A stretch of 36,769 bases of DNA from Thermocatellispora tengchongensis (GCF_014202315.1 NZ_JACHGN010000019.1:188044-224812); one strand, 5' to 3'; numbered from the stretch's first letter, positions 6,961-14,999 are shown. Numbers and translations are program-made. The notes: generated from the sequence alone by a model not told the origin.

Positions 6961-8664
6961 ATGACCCGAACCGACGACGACACCCGGGCGGACACCGTGG
7001 ACACCGCGCCGGCCGCCCAGGCGGGCGAGTCTGGCGAGTCCGGCAAGCCTGGCGAGTCCGGCGCGTCCGGTAAGCCTGGCGCGTCCGGCAAGCCCGGCGG
7101 GTCCGGCGGGGGCCCGGCGGCGGTGCGACTCGGGGCGATCGGCTGGGCGCGGTGGTTCTGGCGCACGCTGACCTCGATGCGCACCGCGCTGATCCTGCTG
7201 TTCCTGTTCGCGCTGGCCGCCGTGCCCGGCTCGCTCCTCCCGCAGCGCGGCGTCGAGCCCGCCGACGTCGCCCAGTACTTCCGCGACAACCCCACCTACG
7301 CCGAGTGGCTGGACCGGCTCTGGCTGTTCGACGTCTTCCGCGCGCCCTGGTTCGCGGCGATCTACCTGCTGCTGTTCGTGTCGCTGATCGGCTGCATCGT
7401 GCCGCGTACCGGCGTGTACCTGCGGGAGCTGCGCCGCAGGCCCCCGGCGGCGCCGCGCAACCTGGGCAGGCTGCCGCAGCACGCGTCCTACGACAGCGAG
7501 GCCGGGCCGGAGCAGGCGCTGGCGCGCAGCGCGGAGTGGCTGCGGGCGCGCCGGTTCCGCGTCGCGACCGGCGACGGCTGGGTGTCGGCCGAGAAGGGCT
7601 ACCTGCGCGAGACCGGGAACCTGCTCTTCCACGTCGCGCTGGTGGGCCTGCTGGTCGCGGTCGGCGTCGGCTCGTTGTACGGCTACCGCGGCAACGTGCT
7701 GCTCATCGAGGGCACCGGCTTCGCCAACACCGTGGCGGCCTACGACAGGTACATCCCGGGCTCCCAGGTGTCGGCCGAGTCGCTGGAGCCGTTCTCCTTC
7801 CAGCTCGACGACTTCCAGGCCAGCTACATCGCGGCCGGGGAGCGGCGCGGGCAGGTGCTGGACTACTCCGCCAAGCTCAGGGTCAGCGACAGTCCGGGCG
7901 CGCCCGAGCGCGACTACGAGCTGAAGGTCAACGAGCCGCTGGACGTCAACGGCACCATGACGTACCTGATCGGGCACGGTTACGCCCCGACCTTCAAGGT
8001 CGTGGACGGCAAGGGGAACGTGGCCTACGACGGGCCGGTGGCGTGCCTGGCGGAGAACATCCAGACGTACGCCTCCGAGTGCACCATCAAGGTGTCCAAC
8101 GCCCAGCCCGAGCAGCTCGGCCTGTCGATCCGGTTCCTGCCCAGCACCGTCCCGCTCCAGGACGGCTCGTACGTCTCGGTCTTCCCGGGCGCGCTGAACC
8201 CCACCGCCCAGATCCGCGCCTTCGCCGGCGACCTGGGCCTGGCCGACGGCATCCCGCAGTCGGTCTACCTGTTCGACCAGGAGCGGCTGAAGAAGATGAA
8301 GCCGCTGGTCATGAAGGCCGCGCCGCTGGAGGTCGGGCAGTCGATGGAGCTGCCCGGCGGGCACGGCACGGTCACCTTCACCGGGGTGAAGGAGTGGGCG
8401 TCGCTGCAGATCGCCTACGACCCGGGGCGGCTGGCGGCGCTGGTCGCGGCGGTCGGCGCCGTGCTCGGCATCGTGCTCTCGCTCACCCTCCGCAGGCGGC
8501 GGATCTGGGTGCGGGCCGAGCAGGGGGAGGGCGGCGGTAGCGTCGTCCAGGTCGGCGGCCTCACCCGGACCGAGGGCGGCGCAGGCGGGTTCGCCGAGGA
8601 GTTCGCCGACATCGTGAAGGCACTCAGTGGTGCCACGGCTTCAGGAGTCAAGGATGCCCGTTGA
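6961..8664 (+). CDS. resB: ResB-like cytochrome c biogenesis protein with collagen-like N-terminal tail
   Basis: 567 residues; the System II partner of ResC in haem delivery to apocytochrome c. Membrane segments are visible near residues 75-95 (LILLFLFALAAVPGSLLP), 130-155, 220-240 and 490-510, with a large extracytoplasmic domain between the last two. The PGSLLPQRG and YLRETGNLLFHVALVGLL motifs are typical of the family. The N-terminus is odd: residues 22-51 are ten perfect Gly-X-Y triplets (GES, GKP, GAS) followed by PAAV, encoded by a 9-base-type repeat, and would lie in the cytoplasm. ATG 6961 follows an AGGTAG ribosome-binding site. The gene ends inside the start of resC. Confidence 0.95.
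   Translation: MTRTDDDTRADTVDTAPAAQAGESGESGKPGESGASGKPGASGKPGGSGGGPAAVRLGAIGWARWFWRTLTSMRTALILLFLFALAAVPGSLLPQRGVEPADVAQYFRDNPTYAEWLDRLWLFDVFRAPWFAAIYLLLFVSLIGCIVPRTGVYLRELRRRPPAAPRNLGRLPQHASYDSEAGPEQALARSAEWLRARRFRVATGDGWVSAEKGYLRETGNLLFHVALVGLLVAVGVGSLYGYRGNVLLIEGTGFANTVAAYDRYIPGSQVSAESLEPFSFQLDDFQASYIAAGERRGQVLDYSAKLRVSDSPGAPERDYELKVNEPLDVNGTMTYLIGHGYAPTFKVVDGKGNVAYDGPVACLAENIQTYASECTIKVSNAQPEQLGLSIRFLPSTVPLQDGSYVSVFPGALNPTAQIRAFAGDLGLADGIPQSVYLFDQERLKKMKPLVMKAAPLEVGQSMELPGGHGTVTFTGVKEWASLQIAYDPGRLAALVAAVGAVLGIVLSLTLRRRRIWVRAEQGEGGGSVVQVGGLTRTEGGAGGFAEEFADIVKALSGATASGVKDAR
7024..7113 (+). repeat. Collagen-like Gly-X-Y coding repeat within resB
   Basis: Ten consecutive glycine-X-Y codon triplets, with GES, GAS and GKP recurring. 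At DNA level the nine-base units GGCGAGTCC, GGCAAGCCT and GGCGCGTCC alternate, which is suited to slippage, so copy number may vary between strains. Confidence 0.85.
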
Positions 8665-9676
8665 GGTTGACACCGGACTCGCCACGCTGAGCGACCAGCT
8701 CATCCTGGTGACGGTGCTGCTCTATGTGATCGCCATGATCGGATACGCGCTGCAGCTCGGCTTCGGCCGTGCCGCGGCGCGCGCGTCCGCCGCCCCCGTA
8801 CGCGAGCTGGCGACGGTCGGCGGCCGGTCCGCCGCCGCCGACGCGCCGGAGACCCCGGACGCTCAGGACACGCACAGGGACGGGCAGGAGGACGCGCAGG
8901 ACGGCGCCGAGGCCGCGGCGAAGGCCGGGAACGCGGCGCCCAGGCCCGGCTTCGCGGAGCGGGCCGGCACCATCGCCGTGGTGCTGACCTGGCTCGGCTG
9001 GGCGACCAACCTGGGCTCCATCATGACCCGCGGCCTGGCGGTGGACCGGTGGCCGTGGGGCAACATGTACGAGTTCGTGGTCGCCATCGCGTTCGCCGCG
9101 GTGACCGTGTTCCTGTTGATGCAGCTCCGCTACCCGGTGCGCTTCCTCGGCGCGTTCGTGGCGCTGGCCGCCACGCTGTCGCTCGGCTTCGCGGTGCGCT
9201 ACCTGCACGTCCAGGCCGGGCCGGTGGTGCCCGCGCTGAACTCGTACTGGGTGGCGATCCACGTCAGCGCCGCCATCGCGGCCAGCGGGCTGTTCATCGT
9301 GGGCGGCGTGTCGGGCATCCTGTACCTGGTACGCGGCGAGAAGCCGTCGCGGCTGCCCTCGCGCGCCGAGCTGGAGGCCATCGCGCACCGGGTCGTCGTG
9401 CTGGCGTTCCCGATCTGGACCTTCGCCGTCATCGCGGGCGCGCTGTGGGCCGACAAGGCGTGGGGCCGCTACTGGGGCTGGGACCCCAAGGAGGTCTGGG
9501 CGTTCATCACCTGGATCGCGTACGCCGCCTACCTGCACGCCCGCGCGACCGCCGGGTGGAGGGGCCGCGCGGCCGTCATCGTGCAGCTCATCGCGTTCGG
9601 CTGTCTTCTGTTCAACCTCATCGGCGTGAACATGTTCCTCGGCGGTCTGCACTCGTACGCCGACGTGCCGAACTGA
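8654..9676 (+). CDS. resC: ResC/CcsA-type haem handling protein of cytochrome c System II
   Basis: 340 residues with about eight membrane segments. The tryptophan-rich haem-binding (WWD) motif is at residues 270-282 (WGRYWGWDPKEVW), with histidines in IAIHVSAAIAASG-like, YLHARAT and LGGLHSYA segments that are candidates for haem ligation. With ResB it exports and attaches haem to apocytochrome c. ATG 8654 lies within the last codons of resB (overlap 11 bases) and is preceded by AGGAGTCAAGG. The first cytoplasmic loop is long, Ala/Asp-rich and probably disordered (residues about 38-95). Confidence 0.95.
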   Translation: MPVEVDTGLATLSDQLILVTVLLYVIAMIGYALQLGFGRAAARASAAPVRELATVGGRSAAADAPETPDAQDTHRDGQEDAQDGAEAAAKAGNAAPRPGFAERAGTIAVVLTWLGWATNLGSIMTRGLAVDRWPWGNMYEFVVAIAFAAVTVFLLMQLRYPVRFLGAFVALAATLSLGFAVRYLHVQAGPVVPALNSYWVAIHVSAAIAASGLFIVGGVSGILYLVRGEKPSRLPSRAELEAIAHRVVVLAFPIWTFAVIAGALWADKAWGRYWGWDPKEVWAFITWIAYAAYLHARATAGWRGRAAVIVQLIAFGCLLFNLIGVNMFLGGLHSYADVPN

Positions 9677-9685
9677 GGGGCGGTA

Positions 9686-9979
9686 TCACTCCTCGCCGCG
9701 GAGGCGGCGGTCGAGGTCGCGCAGGAACTCGGGGTCGTCGTCGGGGCCGCGGGGCACGTCGGCGCGCATGGAGCCGCCGGGGCCGGCCTGGGTCTCGCGC
9801 GGCGCGTAGGGGCGGCCGAGCAGCAGCCAGAGCACACCGCCGACGCCGACCAGCAGGACGACGACGAGGACCCAGAGGATCTTGGGGAGGTTCCTGGTCT
9901 CCTCGTCGGGCGTCGTGATGACGTCGAACAGGCAATAGAGCCAGAAAGCGAGCAACGCAAGGCCGAGAACCACAGGCAT
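9686..9979 (-). CDS. PLDc_N domain small membrane protein
   Basis: 97 residues with two membrane segments: PVVLGLALLAFWLYCLFDVI (residues 2-21) and ILWVLVVVLLVGVGGVLWLLLG (about 34-55), joined by TTPDEETRNLPK. This is the phospholipase D N-terminal-like (PLDc_N) domain found alone in many actinobacteria; function unknown. An acidic cytoplasmic-looking tail follows. ATG 9979 is preferred because a TACAGT hexamer ends six bases before it on the minus strand; an in-frame ATG six codons upstream (9997) is the alternative. It converges on resC with nine bases between stops. Confidence 0.85.
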   Translation of the reverse strand: MPVVLGLALLAFWLYCLFDVITTPDEETRNLPKILWVLVVVLLVGVGGVLWLLLGRPYAPRETQAGPGGSMRADVPRGPDDDPEFLRDLDRRLRGEE

Positions 9980-9985
9980 GCCCGA

Positions 9986-9991
9986 ACTGTA
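9986..9991 (-). promoter_or_regulatory. Putative -10 element (TACAGT, minus strand) for the PLDc_N gene
   Basis: TACAGT on the minus strand, six bases before ATG 9979, fits the leaderless pattern seen at several other genes here. Confidence 0.4.
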
Positions 9992-10183
9992 AGCCATGGC
10001 GGGCACTGCTCGCGTCCGACCCCACAGACCTGTCCCCCCGCCGGTGACCCTGTCCACCCGTGGACGCCCTCAGATCGCTCTGTCCGCCCCTATCCCCGCC
10101 GGTCCCGACATTTCGGGTGACGCCCGATGTTCTGCGACGTACGGTGGTCCCTGGGCACGTGGTGGGGCAGACGAAGGGGCGTG

Positions 10184-11233
10184 ATGGCTCAGTCGGGCGA
10201 GAAGGGGCGGCATCGGCGGGCGAACCGCTGGTGGCAGCGCGGCCCGTACGCGTCGCCGTACCGGGGTGGGAGCGGTGGCGGCGAGCGCGTGGACTCGGTG
10301 AGAGAGCCGGCCCCTGAGCGGCCGGAGCGGCGGCGGGTGGAGCGCCCGTACGCGGACCCCTGGCCGGACCACCGTCCCCCGGAGCGCCGCACGGCGCGGG
10401 CTGAGCGGCCGGAGCGGGCGGAGCGGCCGGAGTCCCCGCCCACCCCGGCTCCCCAGGAGTACACCGACCGGATGGACCACCGCCTGGACCGCTTCGACCG
10501 GCTGGAACGCCGGAGGCAGGCGGCGGTGAGCGCGGCCACGATCGCGGATCGGCCGCAGTACACCTGGCGCGACTTCGAGTTGGGCGACGAGCGGCCCAGG
10601 GCCCAGCCCAACGCGCCCGACACGCCCGCCCGCGGCGACGGCCTGCGTCACTGCGGCGTGCTGGAGCGCATCCTGCACCGGCAGTGGGACGTGCGCGACG
10701 GCCCGCCGTCGCCCGAGGCCGTGCGCGCGGTGGAGAGCCTGGCCCGGCTGCCCGACCGGCTGAAGGCGCTGCTCGCCGAGGGCCTGGAGGGCATCTACGT
10801 GGGCGCGGGCGGCGTGCCCGACCTGGACGACATGGGCTACTTGCGCGGCGCGCCCCTGCCCTCGGGCCGGGCGACCTGGGACATCTGCGCCGGCGCGTAC
10901 GGCGACCGCAAGATCGTCGTCGGTGACCGGCCGTCCCCGACGCCCGACGTGATGATGCACGAGGTGGGGCACGCGCTGGACGACGTGGACGCGCGGCCGG
11001 GGGAGTGGGTCTCCGACAGCCCCGAGTTCGCCGCGTTGTACGAGCGGTGCGAGCCGCTCCTGGTATCGGCCTTCCACCAGCAGCCGGGCGGGCTCGGGCG
11101 CAAGGAGTTCTTCGCCGACGCCTTCGCGGCCATCGCCTCGCGTCAGCGGCCCGCGCTGGTGGACATGCTCGGAGGTGACACGCGGATGGCGCTCGATGTC
11201 ATGCTGTTCTTCAACCGGCGCTACGGAATCTAG
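10184..11233 (+). CDS. Putative anthrax lethal factor-like zinc metallopeptidase
   Basis: 349 residues. The N-terminal 100 residues are low-complexity, rich in Arg, Glu and Pro (repeated ERPERAERP-like units), with no signal peptide or membrane segment. The C-terminal domain has the zinc motif HEVGHALD (His259, Glu260, His263) and a downstream KEFFADAF with Glu308. The 45-residue distance from the second His to this Glu equals that of anthrax lethal factor (His690, Glu735, from memory), and the HE-x-GHxxD plus E-F-F-A pattern fits the ATLF/Pro-Pro endopeptidase fold. ATG 10184 has AAGGGG five bases upstream. A small acidic protein gene follows after ten bases, probably in the same transcript. 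Substrate is unknown; peptidase assignment is good, closer family is inference. Confidence 0.75.
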   Translation: MAQSGEKGRHRRANRWWQRGPYASPYRGGSGGGERVDSVREPAPERPERRRVERPYADPWPDHRPPERRTARAERPERAERPESPPTPAPQEYTDRMDHRLDRFDRLERRRQAAVSAATIADRPQYTWRDFELGDERPRAQPNAPDTPARGDGLRHCGVLERILHRQWDVRDGPPSPEAVRAVESLARLPDRLKALLAEGLEGIYVGAGGVPDLDDMGYLRGAPLPSGRATWDICAGAYGDRKIVVGDRPSPTPDVMMHEVGHALDDVDARPGEWVSDSPEFAALYERCEPLLVSAFHQQPGGLGRKEFFADAFAAIASRQRPALVDMLGGDTRMALDVMLFFNRRYGI

Positions 11234-11243
11234 GTGATCGTTG

Positions 11244-11501
11244 ATGTACGTCATCAGGCTCGCGGACGGGACCCTGCGCGTACCACAGAGTCTGACCAGC
11301 CACGACGGGCGCCTGATCGGCAACGCGTACGTCGAGGTGCCCCCCGGCGATCCCGAATACGACCGCTGGTCGGCCGGCGCGCTGACCGAGGAGGAGATCG
11401 TGGAGCGTCAGCGCCGCTGGCAGGAGGAGAACGACGAGCTGGAGCAGGCGTTCCTGGAGTTCAAGGCAGAGCAGGAGAACCAGGGTGCCCCGGGGTCGTG
11501 A
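11244..11501 (+). CDS. Small acidic protein of unknown function, downstream partner of the metallopeptidase
   Basis: 85 residues. Begins MYVIRLADGTLRVP, then a YVEVPPGDPEYDRWSAGALT segment, and ends with a strongly charged helix (EEEIVERQRRWQEENDELEQ and beyond) that is probably a coiled coil. AGGTGA at 11232-11237 serves ATG 11244 (a TTG one codon earlier is possible). The ten-base gap after the metallopeptidase stop indicates one transcript. I do not recognise the family; an accessory or inhibitory role toward the peptidase is only a guess from proximity. Confidence 0.75.
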   Translation: MYVIRLADGTLRVPQSLTSHDGRLIGNAYVEVPPGDPEYDRWSAGALTEEEIVERQRRWQEENDELEQAFLEFKAEQENQGAPGS

Positions 11502-11608
11502 GGGGGACACGGGGGCGTGACGCGCGAGGGGGCGCTGCGCGCACCGATTCACGGTGACCCTGCGGCTCCGGGTAGGCGCGCAGGATCACCGTGGCGACGA
11601 CTCCGTCG

Positions 11609-11830
11609 TCAGACGCGCGGGGACTCGCCGGTAGGCCGATCGGCCGTGAGGACATCCTCGCCACGAAGAAGGGCGTGAACTTCCGACTCGCGGAAGCGCC
11701 GGTGCCCTCCGGGGGTACGAATGCTGCTGATGCGACCGGCCGCCGCCCAGCGGGTAACCGTCTTCGGGTCGACCCGGAAGAGGGCGGCAACCTCACCGGG
11801 TGTCAGCAGACGCTCGCTGCTACTCTCCAC
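11609..11830 (-). CDS. bldC: BldC-family MerR-like DNA-binding protein
   Basis: 73 residues, a lone winged helix-turn-helix of the MerR type without effector domain. The segment LLTPGEVAALFRVDPKTVTR followed by WAAAGRISSIRTPGGHRRFRESEV is very close to S. coelicolor BldC, which binds direct repeats head-to-tail and delays development. GTG 11830 is preferred because GGGGGAG precedes it at a good distance; an in-frame ATG at 11848 would add six residues and has no ribosome-binding site. The C-terminal tail (LLRGEDVLTADRPTGESPRV) differs from the Streptomyces protein as I recall it, so this may be a BldC paralogue. The upstream region is AT-rich and contains a direct repeat. Confidence 0.85.
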   Translation of the reverse strand: MESSSERLLTPGEVAALFRVDPKTVTRWAAAGRISSIRTPGGHRRFRESEVHALLRGEDVLTADRPTGESPRV

Positions 11831-11932
11831 AATCTCTCCCCCTCGCATCCCGCTTCCTGCCAGCGGGCGGACAGGTAACCAGTGTGCCGAGCGAAGCCTG
11901 TTTTATCCGTGGTTTTCAGCAAAGATCACGGG

Positions 11933-11962
11933 TTGTTATAGGCCGAGTGCCCGATTGTTATA
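11933..11962 (+). promoter_or_regulatory. Direct repeat TTGTTATA x2, 22-bp spacing, upstream of bldC
   Basis: TTGTTATA occurs at 11933-11940 and 11955-11962, so the copies lie on the same DNA face two helical turns apart. They lie in an unusually AT-rich patch about 110 bases upstream of the BldC-type gene, between it and the DUF4229 gene. BldC is known to bind direct repeats, so autoregulation is possible. TATGAT at 11961-11966 could be a plus-strand -10. Confidence 0.35.
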
Positions 11963-11966
11963 TGAT

Positions 11967-11985
11967 AGAGCCTCTTTGGGGCTCT
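11967..11985. terminator. Short hairpin in the bldC/DUF4229 intergenic region
   Basis: AGAGCC (11967-11972) pairs with GGCTCT (11980-11985), extendable by one G-U and one C-G pair to eight pairs around TTT. It could be a terminator-like or regulatory hairpin; no long T-tract follows directly. Confidence 0.3.
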
Positions 11986-12051
11986 CATGGGTGTTTCTTT
12001 ACAAAAGGTGGTGTTGGGGAAGACTAGCAGTGTCCGTGCCCGATGCGAAGA

Positions 12052-12083
12052 CTTCCCGCTCCGTGGGAAGAGTGACGTAACCT
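12052..12083 (+). promoter_or_regulatory. Promoter region of the DUF4229 gene: CTTCCC palindrome and -10-like TAACCT
   Basis: TAACCT (12078-12083) ends seven bases before GTG 12091, again fitting a leaderless start. Just upstream CTTCCC (12052-12057) and GGGAAG (12065-12070) form an inverted repeat with a seven-base spacer, placed about where a repressor could cover the -35/-10 interval. Confidence 0.4.
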
Positions 12084-12090
12084 CGACGCT

Positions 12091-12372
12091 GTGCGTCCCG
12101 TCGTCGTTTACACCGCGTCAAGGATCGGCCTGTTCGCCATCGCGTTCGGCGTGCTCTACCTGCTCGGCCTGCGCAACTGGCTGTGGTTGCTGATCGCTGC
12201 CCTGGTGCTCAGCGGTCTGGCCAGCTACGTGCTGCTGTCCAAGCAGCGCGACGCCGTGAGCGCCCGCATCACCCAAGCGGGAACATCCCAACGCGGGCAT
12301 GATACTCCCGACCAAGACGGGTCGTATCGCTACCAACCAGTAGACCGCCCGGATGAGCCAGAAAAGCCTTGA
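12091..12372 (+). CDS. DUF4229 small membrane protein
   Basis: 93 residues. Two membrane helices (about residues 5-24 and 29-50) around RNW, then [11 protein letters not shown] and a hydrophilic tail. The pattern matches the DUF4229 family found in actinobacteria, often near menaquinone genes; its function is unknown. GTG 12091 gives the standard MRPVVVYTASR N-terminus. The last 104 bases overlap the end of the convergent beta-propeller gene in the opposite strand, and codons there use more A/T at third positions than the rest of the window. Confidence 0.85.
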   Translation: MRPVVVYTASRIGLFAIAFGVLYLLGLRNWLWLLIAALVLSGLASYVLLSKQRDAVSARITQAGTSQRGHDTPDQDGSYRYQPVDRPDEPEKP

Positions 12373-13576
12373 CCCCGATCCCGCGGGTACGCGTGGGGTT
12401 CCAGGGCAGCGCCTTGCCGGTGCGCGGGTCGATCGCGCCGATCCCGGTCCGCTTCACCGCGCCCGGCCCGGCCGAGTCGTGCCCGCGCGGGTTGTCCAGC
12501 CAGCGCTGATGGCCGCCGACGTACACCGCCGCGCCGGTCACGGCCACGGAATACAACGAGTCGCCGCCGGTGTGGTTCACCCAGGTCGGCTTGATCCGCT
12601 CGCCCTTCGCCCCGGTCTCGAATCGGGCCGCGGAATCGCAGAGCTTGGCGGCGCCGCCATTTCCTCCTGTCGTCACGACGACGAAGTAGTCGCCGGCGGG
12701 TGAGAAGGCCAGCCCGCGTACGTACGCGGGGAAGGACTTGGCGCAGGCGGGCGCGTACGCCTCGGTGCGCCACGGCAGCACCCGCGCCTTGGCCCCGCCG
12801 ATGTCGATCAGGCCGAGCTGCGGCCGCGACTGCCCGTCGAGCGTGGTGAAGTTGCCGTCAACGGCCAGCCGCGTGGGGGTCACGGCCAGCGAGTAGACCT
12901 TCAGACCGGCCCCGGGCCGGGGACCGGCCACCTCGATCGCGAACGAGGGATCGACGGCCCCGGTCGCCGCGTCGAGCCGCGCCAGCCCAGTGCGCCACGC
13001 GTTCCCCACGCGCCGGAAGTCGCCCCCGGCGTAGACCTTGCCGCCCTGCACGGCGAGCGTCTGCACGCCGCCGCCCGCGATCCGAGGCTCGAACCCGGGG
13101 ACCGGCGCCCCGTCGGCCACCCGCAGCCGGGCCAGCCCGCGCGCCGGAGCGCGCCCGATCGTGGCGAAGTCGCCGCCGACGTACACGGTGCCGTCGGCGC
13201 CGGCCGCCAGCGCGTACACGACGCCGCGCACCTCGGGCGCGAACGAGGGGAGGATCTTCCCGGTGTACAGGTCGAACGCGAACAGGTTCGCCCGCTCCAG
13301 GGCGGGGGCGTCCTGCGGCCGGGCCTCCTTGACCGCGGAGAACTCGCCCCCCACGACGACGGTGCGCCCCACGATCGCGATGGCGTTCACGATCCCGTCC
13401 AGGACGTGCGGCGTGTAGTCCACCGGGTCCTCCGACACGACCGAGACGTGCCGGACGGGCGCGGGCGCCGGCACGGCCGTCGGCCCGGGAGGAGGCGGGG
13501 GAGCACCCGGCGCGGCCAGGGCCAGCGCCGACAGGACTGCTGAAACGACGGTGGTGTCTGCTACGAGGACAGGCAT
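12269..13576 (-). CDS. Secreted delta-60 repeat beta-propeller protein
   Basis: 435 residues. The N-terminus is hydrophobic ([18 protein letters not shown]) and followed by a Pro/Ala linker, consistent with export. The rest repeats a motif of the form VYVGGDF-x-x-G-x-x-R-x-x-LARL...G...P.F, seen around residues 77, 130, 175 and 225, which is the delta-60/DUF5122 beta-propeller repeat. The C-terminal [20 protein letters not shown] block is the usual end of this family, so the end is real although it overlaps the DUF4229 gene by 104 bases. ATG 13576 is the most likely start; GTG 13582 is two codons upstream. Ligand unknown. It is divergent from menG with about 100 bases between. Confidence 0.85.
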   Translation of the reverse strand: MPVLVADTTVVSAVLSALALAAPGAPPPPPGPTAVPAPAPVRHVSVVSEDPVDYTPHVLDGIVNAIAIVGRTVVVGGEFSAVKEARPQDAPALERANLFAFDLYTGKILPSFAPEVRGVVYALAAGADGTVYVGGDFATIGRAPARGLARLRVADGAPVPGFEPRIAGGGVQTLAVQGGKVYAGGDFRRVGNAWRTGLARLDAATGAVDPSFAIEVAGPRPGAGLKVYSLAVTPTRLAVDGNFTTLDGQSRPQLGLIDIGGAKARVLPWRTEAYAPACAKSFPAYVRGLAFSPAGDYFVVVTTGGNGGAAKLCDSAARFETGAKGERIKPTWVNHTGGDSLYSVAVTGAAVYVGGHQRWLDNPRGHDSAGPGAVKRTGIGAIDPRTGKALPWNPTRTRGIGVKAFLAHPGGLLVGSDTTRLGREYHARVGMFPLG

Positions 13577-13664
13577 TCCCACAGTCGTATCAGACTCAGC
13601 GTAATCACGTGCGTACTTTCCGCACATTCCCCCAGTTCATCAGGAGCCCCAACAGGGAACCCCC

Positions 13665-13670
13665 TAGGCT
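13665..13670 (+). promoter_or_regulatory. Putative -10 element (TAGGCT) for leaderless menG
   Basis: TAGGCT followed by TGTCCGC and then ATG 13678. The same hexamer and spacing occur before lysR. No -35 is discernible. Confidence 0.45.
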
Positions 13671-13677
13671 TGTCCGC

Positions 13678-14406
13678 ATGACCCGCGCGTCGCTGGAGAA
13701 GCAGCCCCACGAAGTCGCCGCGATGTTCGATCGCACCGCCCGCCGCTACGACCTGGTCAACGACATCATTTCGCTGGGCCAGGACCGCATGTGGCGCAAG
13801 GCCACCGCCGCCGCCGTGGACGCCGGCCCCGGCGAGCTGGTCCTCGACCTCGGCGCGGGCACCGGCACCTCCACCGACGCCTTCACCGGCCTGGGCGCTC
13901 GGGCCATCGCCTCCGACTTCTCGCTCGGCATGCTGCGCACGGGCGTGCGCAGAAGGGGCGGCTCCGGCATCCACGGCGGCGGCGTACGCGGGGTGACCTT
14001 CGTCGCCGGCGACGCCCTGAGGCTCCCCTTCCACGACGACTCCTTCGACGCCGTCACGATCAGCTTCGCCCTGCGCAACGTCCACGACACCAAGGCGGCC
14101 CTGCGCGAGATGCTCCGCGTCGCCCGGCCAGGCGCGAGACTCGTCATCTGCGAGTTCTCGCACCCGACGAACCGGAGCTTCGACCTGGTCTACAGCCAGT
14201 ACCTGATGAAGCTCCTGCCGAAGGTGGCCAGGGCCTTCGGCAGCAACGACGACAGCTACGACTACCTGGCCGAGAGCATCAGGGACTGGCACGACCAGCC
14301 CGCCCTGGCCGCGCTGATCCAGGAGGCGGGCTGGGAGAAGGTGGCCTGGCGCAACCTGTCCCTCGGAATAGTGGCCCTGCACCGGGCTTTCAAACCGGCC
14401 GCCTGA
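13678..14406 (+). CDS. menG: Demethylmenaquinone methyltransferase
   Basis: 242 residues, class I SAM-dependent methyltransferase of the UbiE/MenG family that completes the menaquinone ring at the membrane surface. Motifs in order: [21 protein letters not shown] near the N-terminus, the SAM-binding [16 protein letters not shown] (residues 55-69), [26 protein letters not shown], and [10 protein letters not shown] short Gly/Arg-rich insertion ([15 protein letters not shown]) lies between the first two SAM motifs. menJ lies 0.7 kb downstream on the same strand. ATG 13678 matches the family start and the -10-like hexamer. Confidence 0.95.
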   Translation: MTRASLEKQPHEVAAMFDRTARRYDLVNDIISLGQDRMWRKATAAAVDAGPGELVLDLGAGTGTSTDAFTGLGARAIASDFSLGMLRTGVRRRGGSGIHGGGVRGVTFVAGDALRLPFHDDSFDAVTISFALRNVHDTKAALREMLRVARPGARLVICEFSHPTNRSFDLVYSQYLMKLLPKVARAFGSNDDSYDYLAESIRDWHDQPALAALIQEAGWEKVAWRNLSLGIVALHRAFKPAA

Positions 14407-14528
14407 CCGCTTTTCCGGCGCGACGGAGAAAATCGCGACCGGCTCGTTCCGGCAGCGCGAACGGCCGATATGCGGGGCGTGGCGCGGGCTTTTCCCGAAT
14501 CGGTGACGGAGGCTTGAGGAGAGCCGTC

Positions 14529-14942
14529 GTGATACCGGGTCTCCGCCGGGCCGAGGCGTACGCGGACGCCGTCTCCGTCGGGGTGTCCGCCTCGTTTCCC
14601 GCCCCGCAGGCCCGTGCCGAGCGGCACGTCGCGACCCGGATGGAACGGCGGGAGCCGCCGCGGGGCGAGCGTCCCCCGGCCCGCCGGCGACGATCTCGGG
14701 GTGATGTACGACCGATCACGGCGTTTTCACGACGCCATGGAGCCACCGAAACCGGCATCGCGCGTCCCGTGATTGGCGGGCCGGTATGCCGCGCCATTCA
14801 ACGCGTTCACGCTCCTGTTCCCAATGAGCACGCCCGGGACGCCGAATACGCTCAAAAACCGGGGGCCTGTGGTCGTGCCGTCCGCCGAGGGCTTTCGGGC
14901 GGACCGAAGACATCAAGCCCGGCAACTCCTAGCACATCGTGA
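14529..14942 (+). CDS. Doubtful hypothetical ORF, Arg-rich
   Basis: 137 codons from GTG 14529, preceded by a strong GAGGAGAG ribosome-binding site (14516-14523) five bases upstream. In the first third the third codon position is mostly G or C, as in real genes here, but this bias fades after about codon 57, and the translated product is Arg/Pro-rich and has no recognisable motif. It may be a decayed or spurious gene. Listed because of the good ribosome-binding site in an otherwise empty region. Confidence 0.2.
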   Translation: MIPGLRRAEAYADAVSVGVSASFPAPQARAERHVATRMERREPPRGERPPARRRRSRGDVRPITAFSRRHGATETGIARPVIGGPVCRAIQRVHAPVPNEHARDAEYAQKPGACGRAVRRGLSGGPKTSSPATPSTS

Positions 14943-14999
14943 CTATCCGCCTCCGTTAGGTGATTGCGGACCTGGTTACTCGCCAGTAGCGGCTCCTGG

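Noticed and set aside
5538-7295. Long minus-strand open frame (585 codons) opposite resA/ccdA
   Set aside because: Product is His/Arg/Gln-rich without motifs; it is the reverse-complement shadow typical of GC-rich coding DNA, while the plus strand carries recognisable proteins.
11849-12090. Riboswitch upstream of the BldC-type gene
   Set aside because: No conserved riboswitch core was recognised in either orientation; only a direct repeat and a short hairpin.
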